In this document: positions 1 through 6,684 of the stretch, one piece after another
Layout: every line of letters begins with the position of its first letter
Position numbering within the stretch: position 1 is the first letter of the stretch
Source: an uncultured Clostridia bacterium
GTDB taxonomy: Bacteria; Bacillota; Clostridia; Oscillospirales; CAG-272
Assembly (NCBI GenBank): GCA_947367285.1
Contig: CANBDB010000056.1
Coordinates: 1-9,529 of the forward strand
Direction of reading: 5' to 3'
DNA: 9,529 bases
Translations under genes and position numbers: made by a program
Notes under the pieces: generated by a model
Told to the model about the DNA's origin: nothing
Database searches by the model: none
Seen by the model: the letters and a program-made list of their open reading frames with translations, nothing else

Positions 1-681
1 CATTTAATTGCGTTACGTAAGGAAGAGATTGCATCTTTAGATGAACTCGTGAAATCCCGATTTATCGAACTGTTTGGTGATGTAAAAACAGGCGTATATA
101 AATTCGAAACTCGCAAATTGGGCGAAGTTGCAATAGTCGGTTCCAGCCACAGAGTGTTTACAACAGAGTTTGTAGAGAACGGTGTTCCGTTTTATCGAGG
201 AACAGAGATTGGAGAATTGGCTAACGGCATTAAGCCAGAAAATCCCTATCGCATCACCAAGGAACACTATGATAGATTGGCGAGCGATGAAACGAAACCC
301 CAAATCGGTGATTTGCTTATGCCGTCTATTTGCAATAAAGGGCAAGTATGGATGGTCGATACGGACGAGCCGTTTTATTACAAAGATGGTCGTGTGCTTT
401 GCATTTCGCCGAATAGAAAACTCTTTAACTGTAAATACCTTGAGCAGTTTATGAGAGAAAAAACATTGGTGGAATATCCTAAGCTTGGTTCTGGTTCAAC
501 ATTTGCGGAATTTAAGATTTTTTTACTGAAAGACATCGATGTTCTTATCCCACCAATTGAACTTCAAAACCAGTTCGCAACCTTCGTCGAACAGACCGAC
601 AAATCAAAATTGGCAGTTCAGAAAGCACTTGAAGAACTCGAAATTTTGAAGAAATCCCTTATGCAACAATATTTTGGTTGA
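1..681 (+). CDS. hsdS: Type I restriction-modification specificity subunit HsdS1, C-terminal part (5' end outside window)
   Basis: This is the sequence-reading subunit of a Type I R-M enzyme, which recruits HsdM and HsdR to a bipartite DNA target. The reading frame is open from base 1, giving 226 residues, so the gene begins upstream. A GTG at 49 is internal, because the coiled-coil spacer typical of HsdS (IALRKEEIASLDELVKSRF) continues in frame before it. In order, one sees the central conserved helix ending in SRFIELFGD (residues 19-27), the second target recognition domain (about 28-180), the junction PPIELQNQFATFVEQTDKSK (about 184-203) and a 23-residue helical tail beginning LAVQKALEELEILKK and ending QYFG. 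This canonical C-terminal conserved region is missing from the other two hsdS copies. The TRD lies exactly between repeats L1 and R1. hsdM and the first TRD are expected upstream. Family is certain; the target site cannot be predicted. Confidence 0.93.
   Translation, partial: HLIALRKEEIASLDELVKSRFIELFGDVKTGVYKFETRKLGEVAIVGSSHRVFTTEFVENGVPFYRGTEIGELANGIKPENPYRITKEHYDRLASDETKPQIGDLLMPSICNKGQVWMVDTDEPFYYKDGRVLCISPNRKLFNCKYLEQFMREKTLVEYPKLGSGSTFAEFKIFLLKDIDVLIPPIELQNQFATFVEQTDKSKLAVQKALEELEILKKSLMQQYFG
55..77 (+). repeat. Left TRD-cassette repeat L1
   Basis: This is the first of three near-identical copies of a 22-23 bp sequence that encodes SRFIELF at the end of the central HsdS helix. It contains CGATTTATCGAACTG. 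Identity with L2 covers 23 bp and with L3 22 bp. Homology with L3 continues leftwards into the spacer codons (CTCGT), whereas L2 has unrelated sequence before AATCCC. It marks the upstream edge of TRD cassette A and is in the same codon phase as the other copies. Confidence 0.9.
583..609 (+). repeat. Right TRD-cassette repeat R1 with recombinase-like inverted core
   Basis: This is the first of three copies of the sequence encoding VEQTDKSK; bases 586-609 are identical in all three. Inside it, TTCGTCG (583-589) and CGACAAA (597-603) form near-complete inverted arms around the 7-bp spacer AACAGAC. One arm base differs from R2 and R3. All three copies diverge immediately after ATCAAAA, which makes this the downstream edge of the exchangeable cassette. 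Confidence 0.9.
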
Positions 682-696
682 AAAAGCCGGTGTAGG

Positions 697-734
697 ATGA
701 TGGTACACTAATAATTTATGAGGTGTACTATCAT
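697..734 (+). promoter_or_regulatory. Imperfect palindrome over the start region of the recombinase gene
   Basis: The arms ATGATGGTACAC (697-708) and GTGTACTATCAT (723-734) match at 11 of 12 positions as an inverted repeat around a 14-nt AT-rich loop. The right arm covers the end of the Shine-Dalgarno sequence (GAGGTG, 720-725) and the first two bases of the ATG at 733. An extended -10-like TGGTACACT (701-709) sits in the left arm. It could be an operator for autorepression, or an RNA hairpin that hides the ribosome site in read-through transcripts from hsdS1. The repeat is directly visible; its function is inferred. Confidence 0.6.
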
Positions 735-1728
735 GAAAAACCGACTAATCGCAGAAATTACCCGCAAAATGCTCCCTTATTTGGACAATGCACAGATGGA
801 GCAGCTCCAGGATGTGCTACAACACTGTTTGTGGGGCATTCAGATCGCCGAAAATCCCGATGTTGCAGTACAGCAAGAGAAAGAAAGCAATGTGGATCTG
901 CTCAATATGTTCCTTTCTGCAAAACGAGTGGAGGGTTGTAGTGACAAAACGCTCCACTACTATGAAAACTCCATCCGAAGGCTGTTCGCAGCTGTAGATT
1001 GCCACGTAACACATATGCAGACCGACGATCTGCGAACATATCTGTCCGATTACCAACAGCAGTCGCAGTGTAGCAAGAGCAACATTGACAACATCAGGCG
1101 TATCCTGTCCAGCTTCTTCACCTGGCTCGAAGATGAGAATTATATCATTAAAAGTCCGGTGCGAAGAATTCACAAGATCAGATCAAGCCAAACAGTAAAG
1201 GAAACCTATTCTGATGAATCGCTGGAAACTATGCGCGATCAGTGCGGGTGCCTTCGAGATTTGGCTATGATTGACCTGCTGGCATCCACCGGAATGCGTG
1301 TCGGAGAGCTTGTAAGGCTGAATATCGACGATATAGACTTCGAAAATCGTGAATGCGTTGTATTCGGTAAGGGCAGCAAGGAGCGACCGGTGTACTTTGA
1401 TGCGAGAACCAAAATACACCTAAAGAACTACCTGGAGAGCCGAACGGATGAAAATCCCGCGCTTTTTGTTTCGCTCCTCAGTCCGTATAACAGGCTTGAA
1501 ATCAGTGGCGTGGAGGTACGACTAAGGAAGCTCGGCAGAAGGCTCGGAATAACCAAGGTGCATCCTCATAAGTTCCGAAGAACGCTTGCAACCCGCGCAA
1601 TAGACAAAGGAATGCCTATTGAACAGGTGCAACAGCTCCTCGGCCATGCGAAAATTGATACCACGATGCATTATGCAATGGTCAGTCAGAACAACGTGAA
1701 GATCTCGCACCGGAAATATATTGGCTGA
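733..1728 (+). CDS. XerD-like tyrosine recombinase of the hsdS shuffling locus
   Basis: This is a site-specific recombinase that cuts and rejoins DNA through a tyrosine, probably rearranging the flanking hsdS TRD cassettes. The ATG at 733 is chosen because GAGGTG (720-725) lies 7 nt before it; an in-frame ATG at 718 has no such site. It has 331 residues, somewhat longer than XerC/D because of an N-terminal extension of about 50 residues (MKNRLIAEITRKMLPYL). This is followed by a SAM-like core-binding domain (about 55-150) and a catalytic domain with the full set R189 (TGMRVGEL), K213 (GKGSKER), H279-x-x-R282 (HPHKFRRT), H305 (LGHAKIDTT) and nucleophile Y314 (TTMHYAMV). Spacings equal those of XerD (R to K 24, H to Y 9). 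It lies between hsdS1 and the half-hsdS, same strand, and ends 7 nt before repeat L2. The protein looks fully active; the substrate assignment is by context. Confidence 0.92.
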   Translation: MKNRLIAEITRKMLPYLDNAQMEQLQDVLQHCLWGIQIAENPDVAVQQEKESNVDLLNMFLSAKRVEGCSDKTLHYYENSIRRLFAAVDCHVTHMQTDDLRTYLSDYQQQSQCSKSNIDNIRRILSSFFTWLEDENYIIKSPVRRIHKIRSSQTVKETYSDESLETMRDQCGCLRDLAMIDLLASTGMRVGELVRLNIDDIDFENRECVVFGKGSKERPVYFDARTKIHLKNYLESRTDENPALFVSLLSPYNRLEISGVEVRLRKLGRRLGITKVHPHKFRRTLATRAIDKGMPIEQVQQLLGHAKIDTTMHYAMVSQNNVKISHRKYIG

Positions 1729-1735
1729 TTGCCAA
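1721..1735 (+). repeat. Small perfect palindrome at the recombinase/cassette B junction
   Basis: TTGGC (1721-1725) and GCCAA (1731-1735) are perfect inverted 5-bp arms around TGATT, which contains the recombinase stop codon (1726-1728). It touches repeat L2 directly. A stem this short can arise by chance, but its position exactly at the cassette edge is notable. It could be a footprint of the event that joined the recombinase gene to cassette B. Confidence 0.45.
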
Positions 1736-1758
1736 TCCCGATTTATCGAACTGTTTGG
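1736..1758 (+). repeat. Left TRD-cassette repeat L2
   Basis: This is the second copy of the left cassette repeat, identical to L1 over 23 bp. Here it is preceded by non-HsdS sequence (the end of the recombinase gene), which fixes the left boundary of homology near AATCCC. It opens cassette B and has the same orientation and codon phase as L1 and L3. Confidence 0.9.
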
Positions 1759-2260
1759 CGATCCGATATTAAACTCCAAAGGATGGTTTGAAGAAACTGT
1801 TGGAGATGGCTGTTTTGTTACCAAGTTAGCTGGATTTGAATACACACAATACATCCACTATGAAGATAGCGGCGATGTAGTGATGGTTAAGGCCCAAAAT
1901 GTTAAGAATGGTAAACTGAACAAAAAAGATTTGTCCTTTATATCAAACGAGGTCTCTGATTCATTACCAAGATCACAATTAGCTGAGGGCGATGTGGTAA
2001 TGACATACGTTGGTGCAAATATAGGAGATGTGGCTGTAATTGATAGCGAAAATAAATACCACCTTGCTCCCAATGTAGCAAAAATAAGACCGGACTTGAA
2101 AAAATATAGCCCAATTTACTTAATGTATATGCTAATGTACCTTAATTCATATATCGTTGGCAATTCAGCGGATACAGCAAAGGCAGCGTTGGGCATGGAG
2201 AGAATTAGAAAATTAAAGGTTTTCGTTCCTCCAATTGTACTCCAAGAGCAGTTCGCAGCC

Positions 2261-2287
2261 TTTGTCGAACAGACCGACAAATCAAAA
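2261..2287 (+). repeat. Right TRD-cassette repeat R2 with perfect inverted core
   Basis: This is the second copy of the right repeat. Arms TTTGTCG (2261-2267) and CGACAAA (2275-2281) are perfect inverted repeats around spacer AACAGAC, the usual geometry of a tyrosine-recombinase crossover site. The 24 bases 2264-2287 equal those of R1 and R3. Sequence identity ends just after ATCAAAA. Confidence 0.9.
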
Positions 2288-2301
2288 CTTTGCGGTGAGA
2301 T

Positions 2302-2307
2302 GGAGGT
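2302..2307 (+). promoter_or_regulatory. Ribosome binding site of hsdS2 inside the end of cassette B
   Basis: GGAGGT lies 6 nt before the ATG at 2314. It sits in the nine extra codons that follow repeat R2, so translation of hsdS2 can start independently of the half gene. Confidence 0.8.
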
Positions 2308-2313
2308 GGCGGC

Positions 2314-3471
2314 ATGAGAGTCAAGCTGAAGGATGCCTTCAATCTCCAAATGGGAAAAACGCCGTCTCGTGCTGATTTGTCCATGTGGGGTGGCAATAAC
2401 AAGTGGATTTCCATCGCAGATATCGGATCAGCGAAAAAATACATATCTTCGACTAAGGAATGTATCACAGATGAGGGCGTTACCCGTAGCGGAATCAAGG
2501 TGGTTCCCAAGGGAACCGTGATTATGAGCTTCAAACTGTCCATCGGAAAGACTGCAATCGTGTCCGAGGATATGTACACCAACGAAGCGATCATGGCTTT
2601 CATTGATAACGGCACCTACTGTATCGATCCAAACTACTTATACCACCTTTGCTGTGGTACGGATTGGACACAGGGTGGCAATAAAGCAGTAATGGGGCTT
2701 ACCTTGAACAAGGCAACTCTTTCCGAAATGGAAATCGAATTGCCAACAATCGAGGAACAGCGCGAAATTGCCTCTATATTGGATCAATTAGATGCAATTA
2801 TTGAGAAAAGACACGACGAATTGAATATGATCGAACAGCTCGTCAAGTCCCGATTTATCGAACTGTTTGAAAACACGAACCACCCTCGAGTAGCTTTGAT
2901 AGATCTCATCAAAGAAGGTGCAGGTTTATCATACGGAATTGTACAGCCTGGAGATGATGGAACCGGCGACATGGGAGTTCTTCGTCCCGTTGATATGGTT
3001 GATGGCAGAATATCCACTGCCTCGATTAAATACATAAACCGATCTATTGGAGATGGTTTTAGAAAAACAGAACTCACAGGTGATGAGTTACTTATTACGG
3101 TAAGAGGAACGACTGGAATCACAGCATTAACCGACTCTCGCTTTAGGGGTATGAATGTAACACGTGGAATTGCCGTGATTCGATATGATCGTAATAAAAT
3201 TGATCCTGTATATCTTAATGCTTATCTCAACACTCAAGAGAGTCAGCGATATATACAAGAACATACTCGTGGTGCGACATTGCAACAGATCAACTTATCT
3301 GATCTTCGCATACAAGAGATTATGTTGCCACCAATGGATCAACAAAGGCAACTTGCCGCCTTTGTCGAACAGACCGACAAATCAAAATATTTCGCTTGCC
3401 AAACACTATCGTTTTTAATAAAATTAGCAAATAATCTACAGTCATGGAGGGAGAAACAGTATGACTATTGA
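2314..3471 (+). CDS. hsdS: Type I restriction-modification specificity subunit HsdS2 (two TRDs, atypical C-terminus)
   Basis: This is a complete DNA-recognition subunit of 385 residues, the usual HsdS length. The start at 2314 has GGAGGT 6 nt upstream and a typical HsdS N-terminus (LQMGKTPSR, then WGGNNKWISIADIG). The first TRD spans about 1-143. The central conserved helix runs from PTIEEQREIASILDQLDAI (starting at P144) to SRFIELF (179-185, repeat L3). The second TRD spans about 190-340, and the junction FVEQTDKSK ends at K358 (repeat R3). The last 27 residues, starting YFACQTLSFLIKLANN, do not resemble the normal tail seen in hsdS1 (LAVQKALEELEILKK), so contact with HsdM may be altered or the gene may be a recombination product. 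It overlaps hsdR by 11 nt, implying translational coupling. Whether it acts beside hsdS1 as a second specificity or serves as a reserve copy is unknown. Confidence 0.9.
   Translation: MRVKLKDAFNLQMGKTPSRADLSMWGGNNKWISIADIGSAKKYISSTKECITDEGVTRSGIKVVPKGTVIMSFKLSIGKTAIVSEDMYTNEAIMAFIDNGTYCIDPNYLYHLCCGTDWTQGGNKAVMGLTLNKATLSEMEIELPTIEEQREIASILDQLDAIIEKRHDELNMIEQLVKSRFIELFENTNHPRVALIDLIKEGAGLSYGIVQPGDDGTGDMGVLRPVDMVDGRISTASIKYINRSIGDGFRKTELTGDELLITVRGTTGITALTDSRFRGMNVTRGIAVIRYDRNKIDPVYLNAYLNTQESQRYIQEHTRGATLQQINLSDLRIQEIMLPPMDQQRQLAAFVEQTDKSKYFACQTLSFLIKLANNLQSWREKQYDY
2848..2869 (+). repeat. Left TRD-cassette repeat L3
   Basis: This is the third copy of the left repeat, identical to L1 and L2 over 22 bp and then diverging (A instead of G at 2870). 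It lies inside the intact hsdS2 gene at the end of the central helix and opens cassette C. Confidence 0.9.
3361..3387 (+). repeat. Right TRD-cassette repeat R3 with perfect inverted core
   Basis: This is the third copy of the right repeat. Arms TTTGTCG (3361-3367) and CGACAAA (3375-3381) flank spacer AACAGAC exactly as in R2. It closes cassette C. Downstream sequence is an AT-rich stretch unrelated to the tails after R1 and R2. Confidence 0.9.
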
Positions 3472-6400
3472 TTTATTAAAGCAAAATCTCATAACAGCAG
3501 CAGAAATTAAGGATGCCGCGGAAAGGGTGAAAGCCTACCGAGGTGTTTTAACTGATGCCATTGACTATATCTACGAAAGCACAAACACGCACAAGCCCGA
3601 AAAGGCATCCCTTCTCGAGCTTGTAGATAGTGATGTGCTGGCTAACTATGTCCAGGATAGTGATGTAATTAACTCCCTCCATTATGTCCGTATCCTTGGT
3701 ATGAATGCCGAGCATGATCAGAAGATCAAGAAAACTGCCGACAAGCTTGCATACGATAACCTTGCATATTTTATCGGACTGATCGAAGCTCAGGAAAAAG
3801 GCACTCGTGCTCAATATCAGAAACCGCCCTACATGAGCGAGGCAAACACAAGAAAGCTCTATATCGACCTTTACCTCAAAGAAGCGGGATGGGATGTACT
3901 CGACACGGAGAACGTTGCCATTGCCGGAAAAGCCGGAATTGAGATCAAAGTCGAAGGTATGCCGAACGCTCAAGGTATTGGATTCTGCGACTATGTTCTG
4001 TACGGTCGAGATGGCAAACCCCTTGCTATCGTAGAGGCCAAGAAAACAAGCGTATCTCCCGAAAAAGGTCGCCATCAGGTGGATCTATACGGTGAGTGCA
4101 TGAAGGCAATCTACGGCTACAAGCCTATCCTCTACTATACCAACGGCTATGTGACCAAGGTCATTGACGGCATCTATCCCGATAGAACCGTAATGGCATT
4201 CCACACCATTGACGAGCTTGAACTGATGATGCAACGCAGAAACCGTGGAAACATCACAGATCTCAAGATCAGCGACCGCATCACTAACCGTCCGTATCAG
4301 AAAATGGCTATCACAAACCTGTGCGAATGGCTCAATCAGAAGCACCGCAGAGGTCTGCTCGTTATGGCTACGGGTACCGGAAAAACCCGTGTTGCCATTT
4401 CTCTCGTTGATGTTCTTTCAAGAAACAATTGGGTGAAGAACGTCCTCTTCCTTGCAGACAGAACCTCGCTCGTAAACCAGGCGAAGAAGAACTTTGCAAA
4501 GCTGCTCCCCAACATGAGCATCTGCGAGCTGTCAGGCAATGAGGAAAAGGACTACAATGCCCGCCTCATGTTCTGTACATATCAGACGATGATCAACTAT
4601 ATCGATGCAGAGGATAAGCGCTTCACATCCGGTCGCTTCGATCTGATCATCATTGATGAGGCACACCGTTCCATCTTCAACAAGTACGGCTCTATTTTCG
4701 CCTATTTCGATAGTCTGCTCGTAGGACTTACTGCGACGCCTAAGAGCGAAGTGGATGCCAACACATATCGCATTTTCGGATGTGAATCCGGCATCCCGAA
4801 CTTTGACTACTCCTTGGAAGAAGCCGTCAAAGATAAATACCTTGTAAACTACAAATCGTTCAGCAGAACCACGAAACTGCTGAAGCGAGGAATCAAATAT
4901 AATGAGCTGACCGAGGACGAGAAACGGCAGCTCGACGAATACTTCGTTGACGAGCCGCCTACGCCGGACTTTACTGTCTCGGAAAAGGAACTCTTCAAGA
5001 AGATATTCAACAAGAACACCTGCTGTGAAATTCTCGAAGAACTAATGCAATACGGCATCAAGACCAACGGCGGTGAACTGCTCGGTAAGTCCATCATCTT
5101 TGCCTATAACCATCATCACGCACAGATGATCGTTGATTGCTTCCACGAATTGTACCCGGAGCATCCGGCGAACTACTGTCAGTTGATCGACAACTACGTG
5201 AAATATGCGGATGATCTCATTTTGAAATTTGAGAATGACGATGAATTCCGCATCGCAGTATCCGTGGATATGCTTGACACCGGCATCGATGTTCCTGCTG
5301 TCGTGAACCTTGTGTTCTTCAAGCCCGTAAAGAGTAAGATCAAGTTTGTGCAGATGATCGGTCGAGGAACACGTCTGTGCGAAAACCTCTTCGGAGAGGG
5401 CAAAGACAAGACACACTTTATCATCTTCGATTACTGTGGCAACTTTGAATACTTCGATGCCCATCCCGACGGTACTGACGGTATGGGAGGAAGATCGCTG
5501 TCTCAAAGACTGTTCGAGGTTCGCCTCGACATCCTCCACGAACTGCAGCGCATAGAGTATCAGGAACAGGAATTCGCACGAAGCTACTATAACAAGACGA
5601 AGGATCTGCTCCACGCAGCCGTGTATAAGATCAAAGGACACAGCGCAAGAATGCAGGTTCGCGCCGAGATGCAGTATGTCGATAAGTATAGCGACTACGC
5701 AACGTGGGAATCCGTATCACCTCTTATGGTGAAAGAAATAAAGGTTCACATCACGCCTTTGCTCGATAGCGGTTTGGAAGGATTCGATCTCTCCATTGCC
5801 TTCGACATCCGAATGCTTGACATCGAACTGTCTATACTGGTCCAGGGCAACACCGGAATGGCAACCCGTGATGTTAAGACCGTGCGTCAAGTTGCTCAAT
5901 ACCTGCTGACTGAGAAAGCATCCATTCCGCAGGTCTTCGCCAAGGCAGAGCAGCTCAAGACACTCGTGAGTGAGCAATTTTGGGATGCTCCGTCTCTTGA
6001 AAAATTGGAACAGCTTCGTGTTGATGTGCGTGACCTCATGCAGTTCCTCGACAAGTCTCCGAAAAAACAGATCGATGTCAATATCGACGATACCGTCGAG
6101 CCTTCGGGATACGACGGCGGTGATACTATTATCGATATCAGAACCTATCGTGAGAAAGTCTTGGACTACCTCATTGAGCATTCTGACAACGAGGTGATTC
6201 ATAAGATCCAACGGCTCGAGCCGATCACCAACGAGGATCTGAAAGCCCTTGAAAAGATCTTGTGGGAAGAACTCGGAACGAAAGAGGAATACGAGCAGAC
6301 AACGGATATCGATAACCTTGCTGTGTTTGTTCGAAGCCTCATCGGACTGAGCCAGGAGGCCGTTAATGAGAAATTCGGCGAATATCTCAACGGTAATATT

Positions 6401-6595
6401 CTTAATGCACAGCAACAGGAGTTTATCAGAGCTATCATCAATTATGTAAGAGAGAATGGCGATATCAGCCGCGAGGATCTCATTGAGAAATCGCCCTTCG
6501 ACAATTATGATATCCTTACACTTTTCGGCGATAATATCACAAGCGTACTGACCATCGTCGGTATTCTCCACGACAGTGTAAATGTAGCAGCATAA
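3461..6595 (+). CDS. hsdR: Type I restriction enzyme R subunit (endonuclease/translocase)
   Basis: This subunit translocates DNA and cuts unmodified DNA when assembled with HsdM and HsdS. It has 1044 residues, normal for the family. GGAGG (3446-3450) precedes the ATG. Visible motifs in order are: a helical N-terminal region; a PD-(D/E)xK nuclease core with D177 (FCDYVLYG) and E192-x-K194 (IVEAKK); Walker A with K308 (ATGTGKT); the DEAH box at 399-402 (IIIDEAH); motif III LTATPK (423-428); and motif VI QMIGRGTR (631-638). The C-terminal third lacks obvious catalytic motifs and resembles the EcoEI-type R-subunit C-terminus. No frameshift or missing catalytic residue is seen. It overlaps hsdS2 by 11 nt and so is probably made from the same message. 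The order S then R, with M presumably upstream, is common in this kind of locus. Confidence 0.96.
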   Translation: MTIDLLKQNLITAAEIKDAAERVKAYRGVLTDAIDYIYESTNTHKPEKASLLELVDSDVLANYVQDSDVINSLHYVRILGMNAEHDQKIKKTADKLAYDNLAYFIGLIEAQEKGTRAQYQKPPYMSEANTRKLYIDLYLKEAGWDVLDTENVAIAGKAGIEIKVEGMPNAQGIGFCDYVLYGRDGKPLAIVEAKKTSVSPEKGRHQVDLYGECMKAIYGYKPILYYTNGYVTKVIDGIYPDRTVMAFHTIDELELMMQRRNRGNITDLKISDRITNRPYQKMAITNLCEWLNQKHRRGLLVMATGTGKTRVAISLVDVLSRNNWVKNVLFLADRTSLVNQAKKNFAKLLPNMSICELSGNEEKDYNARLMFCTYQTMINYIDAEDKRFTSGRFDLIIIDEAHRSIFNKYGSIFAYFDSLLVGLTATPKSEVDANTYRIFGCESGIPNFDYSLEEAVKDKYLVNYKSFSRTTKLLKRGIKYNELTEDEKRQLDEYFVDEPPTPDFTVSEKELFKKIFNKNTCCEILEELMQYGIKTNGGELLGKSIIFAYNHHHAQMIVDCFHELYPEHPANYCQLIDNYVKYADDLILKFENDDEFRIAVSVDMLDTGIDVPAVVNLVFFKPVKSKIKFVQMIGRGTRLCENLFGEGKDKTHFIIFDYCGNFEYFDAHPDGTDGMGGRSLSQRLFEVRLDILHELQRIEYQEQEFARSYYNKTKDLLHAAVYKIKGHSARMQVRAEMQYVDKYSDYATWESVSPLMVKEIKVHITPLLDSGLEGFDLSIAFDIRMLDIELSILVQGNTGMATRDVKTVRQVAQYLLTEKASIPQVFAKAEQLKTLVSEQFWDAPSLEKLEQLRVDVRDLMQFLDKSPKKQIDVNIDDTVEPSGYDGGDTIIDIRTYREKVLDYLIEHSDNEVIHKIQRLEPITNEDLKALEKILWEELGTKEEYEQTTDIDNLAVFVRSLIGLSQEAVNEKFGEYLNGNILNAQQQEFIRAIINYVRENGDISREDLIEKSPFDNYDILTLFGDNITSVLTIVGILHDSVNVAA

Positions 6596-6633
6596 TAGAT
6601 TAGAGTCGACTGAATGTTATATACCTATGAATT

Positions 6634-6651
6634 AACGCATGTCGAACGCAT
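6634..6651 (+). repeat. Short direct repeat AACGCAT
   Basis: AACGCAT occurs at 6634-6640 and 6645-6651, 11 bp apart, about one helical turn. This is a possible regulator-binding pair in the leader between hsdR and the next operon. The repeat is visible but short; a chance origin is possible. Confidence 0.35.
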
Positions 6652-6654
6652 CTT

Positions 6655-6684
6655 AGAAAGCGTCGCATTCGTGCGGCGCTTTCT
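6655..6684 (+). promoter_or_regulatory. Strong intergenic hairpin after hsdR
   Basis: AGAAAGCGTCGC (6655-6666) pairs with GCGGCGCTTTCT (6673-6684) around the loop ATTCGT, giving 11 Watson-Crick pairs and one G-T pair. No T-tract follows on either strand, so a classical Rho-independent terminator is not clear. The right arm can also pair with 6709-6719 (TGCAGAAAAGC), producing a competing structure. It may stabilise or end the hsd transcript, or act as an attenuator-like leader for the downstream operon. Confidence 0.55.

Larger units (their letters stand above)
1721..2317 (+). pseudogene. Half-hsdS: single TRD cassette B without a proper start (silent donor)
   Basis: This open frame encodes only one HsdS half. 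It begins with SRFIELFGD at repeat L2, runs through a complete second-type TRD (about residues 15-175) and ends with PPIVLQEQFAAFVEQTDKSK plus nine residues (LCGEMEVAA). The only upstream start is a TTG at 1721, overlapping the recombinase's last codons, with no ribosome binding site; the central helix and the first TRD are missing. It is therefore best read as an unexpressed donor cassette. A less likely option is a half-S subunit that dimerises, as is known for some one-TRD HsdS proteins. The TGA at 2315 overlaps the ATG of hsdS2 (ATGA), and its last codons carry the hsdS2 ribosome site. The TRD frame has no internal stops, so it remains usable after transfer. Confidence 0.8.

Noticed and set aside
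49..51. GTG at 49 as the start of hsdS1
   Set aside because: The frame and HsdS helix homology continue upstream to base 1; the codon is an internal valine (ELVKSRF).
718..720. ATG at 718 as the recombinase start
   Set aside because: No ribosome site precedes it, whereas ATG 733 has GAGGTG at the proper distance.
55..3387. The regularly spaced repeats as a CRISPR array
   Set aside because: Units are 540-555 bp apart at their edges, encode conserved HsdS residues and enclose coding TRDs.
5042..5641. 199-codon minus-strand open frame inside hsdR
   Set aside because: Shadow of the hsdR helicase region, with no protein-family features.
5717..6571. Long open frame of 284 codons on the minus strand inside hsdR
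   Set aside because: It is antisense to the well-supported hsdR frame, has no recognisable domain and no ribosome site, and such shadows are common opposite genes of this codon bias.
6641..6647. GTCGAAC in the hsdR downstream leader as a further recombinase site
   Set aside because: Only 7 bases agree with the R repeat and the inverted arm is absent.
6641..6655. LexA/DinR box before the polymerase operon
   Set aside because: CGAAC is present but the required GTTCG partner four bases later is not.
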